Assembly (NCBI RefSeq): GCF_006363895.1
Contig: NZ_CP040953.1
Source of the DNA: Methylopumilus universalis
Lineage (GTDB): Bacteria > Pseudomonadota > Gammaproteobacteria > Burkholderiales > Methylophilaceae
Direction: 5' to 3' (one strand)
DNA length: 64,000 nucleotides
The stretch's first letter is position 1, and every line of letters begins with the position of its first letter. The notes below the pieces were generated by a model. The model searched no databases. It was not told the origin of the DNA and saw nothing but the letters and a program-made list of their open reading frames with translations. A program made the position numbers and the translations under genes. Positions 60,666 to 64,000 of this stretch are shown piece after piece.

Positions 60666-61103
60666 ATGGATATTACAACACGCCTAGAATTTGATGCGGG
60701 GCATCGCATACCCAATCACAAAAGTAACTGTAAAAATCTACATGGTCATCGTTACGCAATTGAGGTCACGGTTACGGGCCCTATTCATGACGACAGAAAA
60801 AGTTCAGACTTTGGTATGGTGATTGATTTCTCTGATGTAAAGCAAATCATTAAGGATTTAGTAGTTGAGCCTTGGGATCATGCGTTCATTGTTTATCAAG
60901 ACGATAAAGAGATTGTGAATTTTTTAAAAACACTACCAGATCATAAAACCGTTATATTTCCAGTTGTACCAACAGCAGAAAATATGGCATCAGAAGCTCA
61001 CCGAATTTTAAATAGTGAATTTAATAAACGCTTTGATGGCCAACTTAAAATAAAACAAATTCGTATGTATGAAACGCCCAACAGCTGGGCTGATGCTATA
61101 TAA
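60666..61103 (+). CDS. queD: 6-carboxy-5,6,7,8-tetrahydropterin synthase
   Basis: Second step of 7-deazaguanine (queuosine) synthesis from dihydroneopterin triphosphate. 145 residues. The zinc histidines and catalytic cysteine are visible in DAGHRIP and NCKNLHGHRY, and the C-terminal YETPNSWAD glutamate motif is intact. Convergent with dnaQ. Together with queF and queG it supports de novo queuosine formation. Confidence 0.94.
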   Translation: MDITTRLEFDAGHRIPNHKSNCKNLHGHRYAIEVTVTGPIHDDRKSSDFGMVIDFSDVKQIIKDLVVEPWDHAFIVYQDDKEIVNFLKTLPDHKTVIFPVVPTAENMASEAHRILNSEFNKRFDGQLKIKQIRMYETPNSWADAI

Positions 61104-61109
61104 CTCAGA

Positions 61110-61790
61110 TTACCAAATAAGCTTTTTTTCGCCTTTCATTTTATTCAAATAAGCTTCGTGACTTTTAAGCTCTTCGTCACTTGCTTTATGAACAAAAAGA
61201 TTGGCGGGGCGATGAGTATTTTTTTCTCCTGCAATATCTGTTCCACTATATTGAAAATCAATCATTAGATCTTCTTGTCCGCGAGTCATAGCAAGGTAAA
61301 CTTCAGCTAAAAGTTGTGCATCCAGTAAGGCACCGTGGAGACTTCTTTGCGAATTATCTATATTATAAAAACGGCATAAAGCATCTAAACTATTTCGCTG
61401 GCCTGGCCTCATATCCTTTGCCATTTTTAACGTATCAATAATATTAGCGACCACGTTTTCAATAGGCTGTCTTTCGATTAGTCCAAGTTCCATATTAATA
61501 AAACCCACATCAAATGGCGCATTATGAATAATGAGCGTTGTATCTTTTATGAATTCAATAAAATCAGAAGCTATTTCTGTAAATTTTGGTTTGTCTTGCA
61601 AGAAATCTAGAGTAATACCGTGAACCTCTTGAGCTGCAGGATCTATTTCCCTGTCTGGATTCAAATAAAAATGAAAAGAATTATTTGTGGGTCGGCGATT
61701 TACGATTTCAACCGCTGCGATCTCAATAATTCGATGGCCCTGATTTGCATATAAGCCAGTTGTTTCTGTATCTAAGAAAATATGTCTCAC
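61110..61790 (-). CDS. dnaQ: DNA polymerase III epsilon subunit (3'-5' proofreading exonuclease)
   Basis: 226 residues, DEDDh exonuclease: FLDTETTGL (Exo I), IIHNAPFDVGF (Exo II) and HGALLDAQLLAEVY (Exo III). The C-terminal tail provides the alpha-subunit contact. It begins immediately at the rnhA stop, the same rnhA-dnaQ neighbourhood as in E. coli, here on one strand. Confidence 0.96.
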   Translation of the reverse strand: MRHIFLDTETTGLYANQGHRIIEIAAVEIVNRRPTNNSFHFYLNPDREIDPAAQEVHGITLDFLQDKPKFTEIASDFIEFIKDTTLIIHNAPFDVGFINMELGLIERQPIENVVANIIDTLKMAKDMRPGQRNSLDALCRFYNIDNSQRSLHGALLDAQLLAEVYLAMTRGQEDLMIDFQYSGTDIAGEKNTHRPANLFVHKASDEELKSHEAYLNKMKGEKKLIW

Positions 61791-62239
61791 TATAACCCTT
61801 TCAATAAGTTATCAACGCCCTGATTTGCTAGTTGATCAGCTTTCTCATTTCCATCATGACCTGCGTGCCCTTTAACCCAAAGCCACTCAATAACGTGCCC
61901 GGAAGCCAATTCATCAAGTCTTTGCCATAAATCTATATTTTTGATAATTTTCTTACTGCTATTTTTCCAATGATTACGTTTCCATGTATGGATCCACTCC
62001 GTAATTCCTTTTTGCACGTAAGTAGAATCCGTGTATATTTTAATCTCTGAAGTCTGCTTAATGATTTCAAGCGCTTTAATTACAGCTAATAGCTCCATAC
62101 GATTATTTGTAGTATCTTTTTCACCGCCACATATAGATTTCTCATTAGCTCCAGAGATTAATAATGCACCCCATCCACCGTCTCCAGGATTACCTCTGCA
62201 AGCACCGTCTGTATATATGGTAATTGCAGGCTTCATCAT
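61790..62239 (-). CDS. rnhA: Ribonuclease HI
   Basis: Degrades RNA in RNA-DNA hybrids. 149 residues. The DEDD active site is seen in YTDGACRGNPGDGGWGALL, NRMELLAVIKAL, IYTDSTYVQKGI and GNEKADQLA. The start overlaps the preceding methyltransferase stop (ATGA); a second ATG three bases later is equally possible. Paired with dnaQ. Confidence 0.97.
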   Translation of the reverse strand: MMKPAITIYTDGACRGNPGDGGWGALLISGANEKSICGGEKDTTNNRMELLAVIKALEIIKQTSEIKIYTDSTYVQKGITEWIHTWKRNHWKNSSKKIIKNIDLWQRLDELASGHVIEWLWVKGHAGHDGNEKADQLANQGVDNLLKGL

Positions 62240-62949
62240 TTGACTTTGAAAGTTCTGGATTTTTGTGCTGAATACACCGGCGCTTTAATCAATTTCTTTT
62301 TCCATGAAGGTTTAATAGTCGTCATACCATGCACTCTCTTTTGTATAACAAGAAAATAAAAACCTCCCAACATAGGCCACCATCGATCTCCTAGTTTCTC
62401 TATAGCATGTATTTTTTTTAACCATGATACTTGCTGAATAGGGGGAACATAACATCCCATTTTCCCTTCAGCCATTTCTAATCCCACAATAGGAAGCCAT
62501 TCTTTAATCTTACTAAGTGATATAAATTTTGTATTCCAAGGGTAATCAATATCAAAACTTAAAAGTCTTTTTAAACCCCATAAGCTCGCTGGGTTAAATC
62601 CAGTAATGATGAGACGCCCTTCCGGCATAAGAACTCGATGGATCTCTTTAAGCAACTCATAAGGCTCGACCATTTGCTCAAGTATATGGGGTGCGATAAG
62701 TAAATCTACCGATGCTTCATCAAAAGGTAATGCATCGTTCGACGTCATTAAATCAGCGTGATTTGAGTTTAATGAAAACTTATTTTGAATGCGTGATTGA
62801 TCTAGAAAGTCAATATCGAAATTACCCATTTGAATCGCATAAAATCCAAACGTATCCATGACCACAGGATTTATATAATCATATTCTAACGTAAGTAAAT
62901 ATTGGCCTAAGGGGCTTTTAAACCATTCTTGTGGTGAAATTTTAGGCAT
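62236..62949 (-). CDS. SAM-dependent methyltransferase, YafS-like
   Basis: 237 residues, class I methyltransferase (type 11). The SAM loop is degenerate around FDIDFLDQSRIQ; the post-motif region HILEQMVEPYELLKEIHRVL followed by MPEGRLIITGFNP is clear. Substrate unknown. In E. coli the homologue yafS lies between gloB and rnhA, and exactly that arrangement is seen here, which supports the assignment. Confidence 0.85.
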   Translation of the reverse strand: MPKISPQEWFKSPLGQYLLTLEYDYINPVVMDTFGFYAIQMGNFDIDFLDQSRIQNKFSLNSNHADLMTSNDALPFDEASVDLLIAPHILEQMVEPYELLKEIHRVLMPEGRLIITGFNPASLWGLKRLLSFDIDYPWNTKFISLSKIKEWLPIVGLEMAEGKMGCYVPPIQQVSWLKKIHAIEKLGDRWWPMLGGFYFLVIQKRVHGMTTIKPSWKKKLIKAPVYSAQKSRTFKVK

Positions 62950-62992
62950 AAATGTATCTTATAATGATCGAAATACTTTACTATGAATACAA

Positions 62993-63718
62993 ATGACAGG
63001 CTACAAAGAAAATCAATTAATTCATATAGATCCCATTGAAGCCTTTCAAGATAATTATATTTGGTTAATTCATAACGATCAAAATAGTATTATTGTTGAC
63101 CCAGGTGACGCTAAGCCCGTCGTAAGTGCCTTGGAGAGAAAAAAACTAAATCTAGTCGCTATTTTAATCACCCATCATCATGCCGATCACATTGGCGGTG
63201 TTATCGCACTTCAAGAGAAATATCCACATATAAAGATCTTTGCGCCACAAAAAGATAAATATGACTTTGTCAATATAAGCCTTAAAAATGGGGACGAAAT
63301 TAATATTCCGGAGCTTCAAATAAACTATAAAATAATTGAAATTCCTGGGCATACCCAAGGTCATATCGCGTATTACGATATGAAAAACCTTTTCTGCGGC
63401 GATACACTTTTTGCCTGTGGTTGTGGAAGAATATTTGATGGAACCCATGAGCAAATGTATAACTCGTTAAAAAAAATTAGCGCACTACCCAAAAGCACAA
63501 AAATTTATTGTGCGCACGAATACACTAAAAAAAATATTGCATTTGCCTTGTCACTTAATCCAAATGATGTAAATCTCAAATCAAGAGAAAAACTTCTATC
63601 TAATGTAAAAAATACCATTCCATCCTCTCTTGAGGAGGAGTTAAAAACAAACCCTTTTTTAAAATGCACTTCTTTTGAAGCATTTAAGAAGCTTAGAGAT
63701 CTCAAAGATCAATATTAA
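62993..63718 (+). CDS. gloB: Hydroxyacylglutathione hydrolase (glyoxalase II)
   Basis: Hydrolyses S-lactoylglutathione in methylglyoxal detoxification. 241 residues. MBL zinc motif THHHADHIGG, the IPGHTQGH and LFCGDTLFACGCGRIFDGT motifs, and CAHEYT are intact. Divergent from the yafS-like gene and followed directly by a mltD-like gene, as in E. coli. Confidence 0.96.
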   Translation: MTGYKENQLIHIDPIEAFQDNYIWLIHNDQNSIIVDPGDAKPVVSALERKKLNLVAILITHHHADHIGGVIALQEKYPHIKIFAPQKDKYDFVNISLKNGDEINIPELQINYKIIEIPGHTQGHIAYYDMKNLFCGDTLFACGCGRIFDGTHEQMYNSLKKISALPKSTKIYCAHEYTKKNIAFALSLNPNDVNLKSREKLLSNVKNTIPSSLEEELKTNPFLKCTSFEAFKKLRDLKDQY

Positions 63719-63719
63719 T

Positions 63720-64000
63720 ATGTCATCGCCATTTAAATATGCCTTATTTTTTATTTGCATCTCAGTATCGATGGCACCCATTGCTTTTGCCGAAAAAAAT
63801 ACCCTAGGAGAAGAAATTAGTATTCTAGATAACGATGTACTTGATCAAGAAATCAATAAGCTAAATTCATTAAACCTAAACTCAGCAGCCTCCCCTAGTA
63901 AAACACAAAATTACCAAGCCAATAAAGCCGAAATAAATCTATGGCAACGTATTTATTCCAGATTTGAAATTAAGAATGAAAATAATTCAAGATCTAAGAA
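63720..64000 (+). CDS. mltD: Membrane-bound lytic transglycosylase MltD-like (5' part, runs off the right edge)
   Basis: About 93 residues from ATG 63720, with a signal peptide (cleavage near IAFA-EK) and a linker ending in INLWQRIYSRFEI, which resembles the start of the MltD SLT domain (DLWxRI). The catalytic and LysM domains lie outside the window. The gloB-mltD adjacency supports the name. Confidence 0.6.
   Translation, partial: MSSPFKYALFFICISVSMAPIAFAEKNTLGEEISILDNDVLDQEINKLNSLNLNSAASPSKTQNYQANKAEINLWQRIYSRFEIKNENNSRSK

Overview
The window is a 64 kb piece of an AT-rich, very gene-dense proteobacterial chromosome. I see no insertion sequence, prophage, CRISPR array or rRNA operon. Gene order, a lipopolysaccharide (lpx) pathway, a smc-zipA-ligA operon, a two-subunit pyruvate carboxylase, a lipoprotein PQQ-propeller protein and a rne/rluC/gph/Rieske/sppA block fit a betaproteobacterium. 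The compact genome style (4-base overlaps, stop/start abutments, many GTG and TTG starts) suggests a small-genome methylotroph of the Methylophilaceae (OM43 / Ca. Methylopumilus type). That family assignment is inference; it was not tested by alignment.

Layout. 1-473 (-): start of map. 637-14649 (+): translation and envelope block rpsB, tsf, pyrH, frr, uppS, cdsA, dxr, rseP, bamA, skp, lpxD, fabZ, lpxA, lpxB, rnhB. 14638-19211 (-): an RsmI-like methylase, maf, and pycB/pycA. 19323-30385 (+): yceD, rpmF, plsX, fabH, fabD, fabG, acpP, fabF, pabC, mltG, tmk, holB, tatD and a PhnP-like hydrolase, followed by three small uncharacterised genes up to 31253. At 31269-31296 lies a 28-bp sequence that reads as a chromosomal dif site. 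31314-38741 (-): a TPR protein, ligA, zipA, smc. 38819-40136 (+): queF, tRNA-Ala(GGC), tRNA-Glu(UUC), ppa. 40140-43099 (-): an unknown protein, an RluF-like pseudouridine synthase and the PQQ-propeller lipoprotein. 43228-46296 (+): an MnmC oxidoreductase-only protein and a SPINDLY-type glycosyltransferase. 46293-49797 (-): an EamA transporter, miaA, amiC, tsaE. 49829-52625 (+): queG, pgi. 52636-55615 (-): sppA, a Rieske protein, gph, rluC. 56008-58341 (+): rne behind a roughly 390-bp structured leader. 58334-59265 (-): crcB, orn. 59363-61103 (+): an M48 protease, queD. 61110-62949 (-): dnaQ, rnhA, a yafS-like methyltransferase. 62993-64000 (+): gloB and the start of a mltD-like gene.

How it fits together. 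The genes are housekeeping: outer-membrane and lipid A assembly, type II fatty-acid synthesis, isoprenoid and phospholipid precursors, anaplerosis, chromosome segregation and cell division, tRNA modification (MiaA, TsaE, QueD/QueF/QueG, MnmC2) and RNA decay (RNase E, oligoribonuclease). The most informative observation is chromosomal rather than genic. The dif-like site sits exactly where rightward genes meet leftward genes, and five of the six KOPS octamers (GGGNAGGG) found by eye point towards it. The window therefore probably spans the replication terminus. Second-tier observations are a PQQ-propeller protein with an altered active-site motif, an MnmC lacking its methyltransferase half, three unknown small genes beside dif, and several strong inverted repeats in leaders of rpsB, plsX, pycA, acpP and rne.
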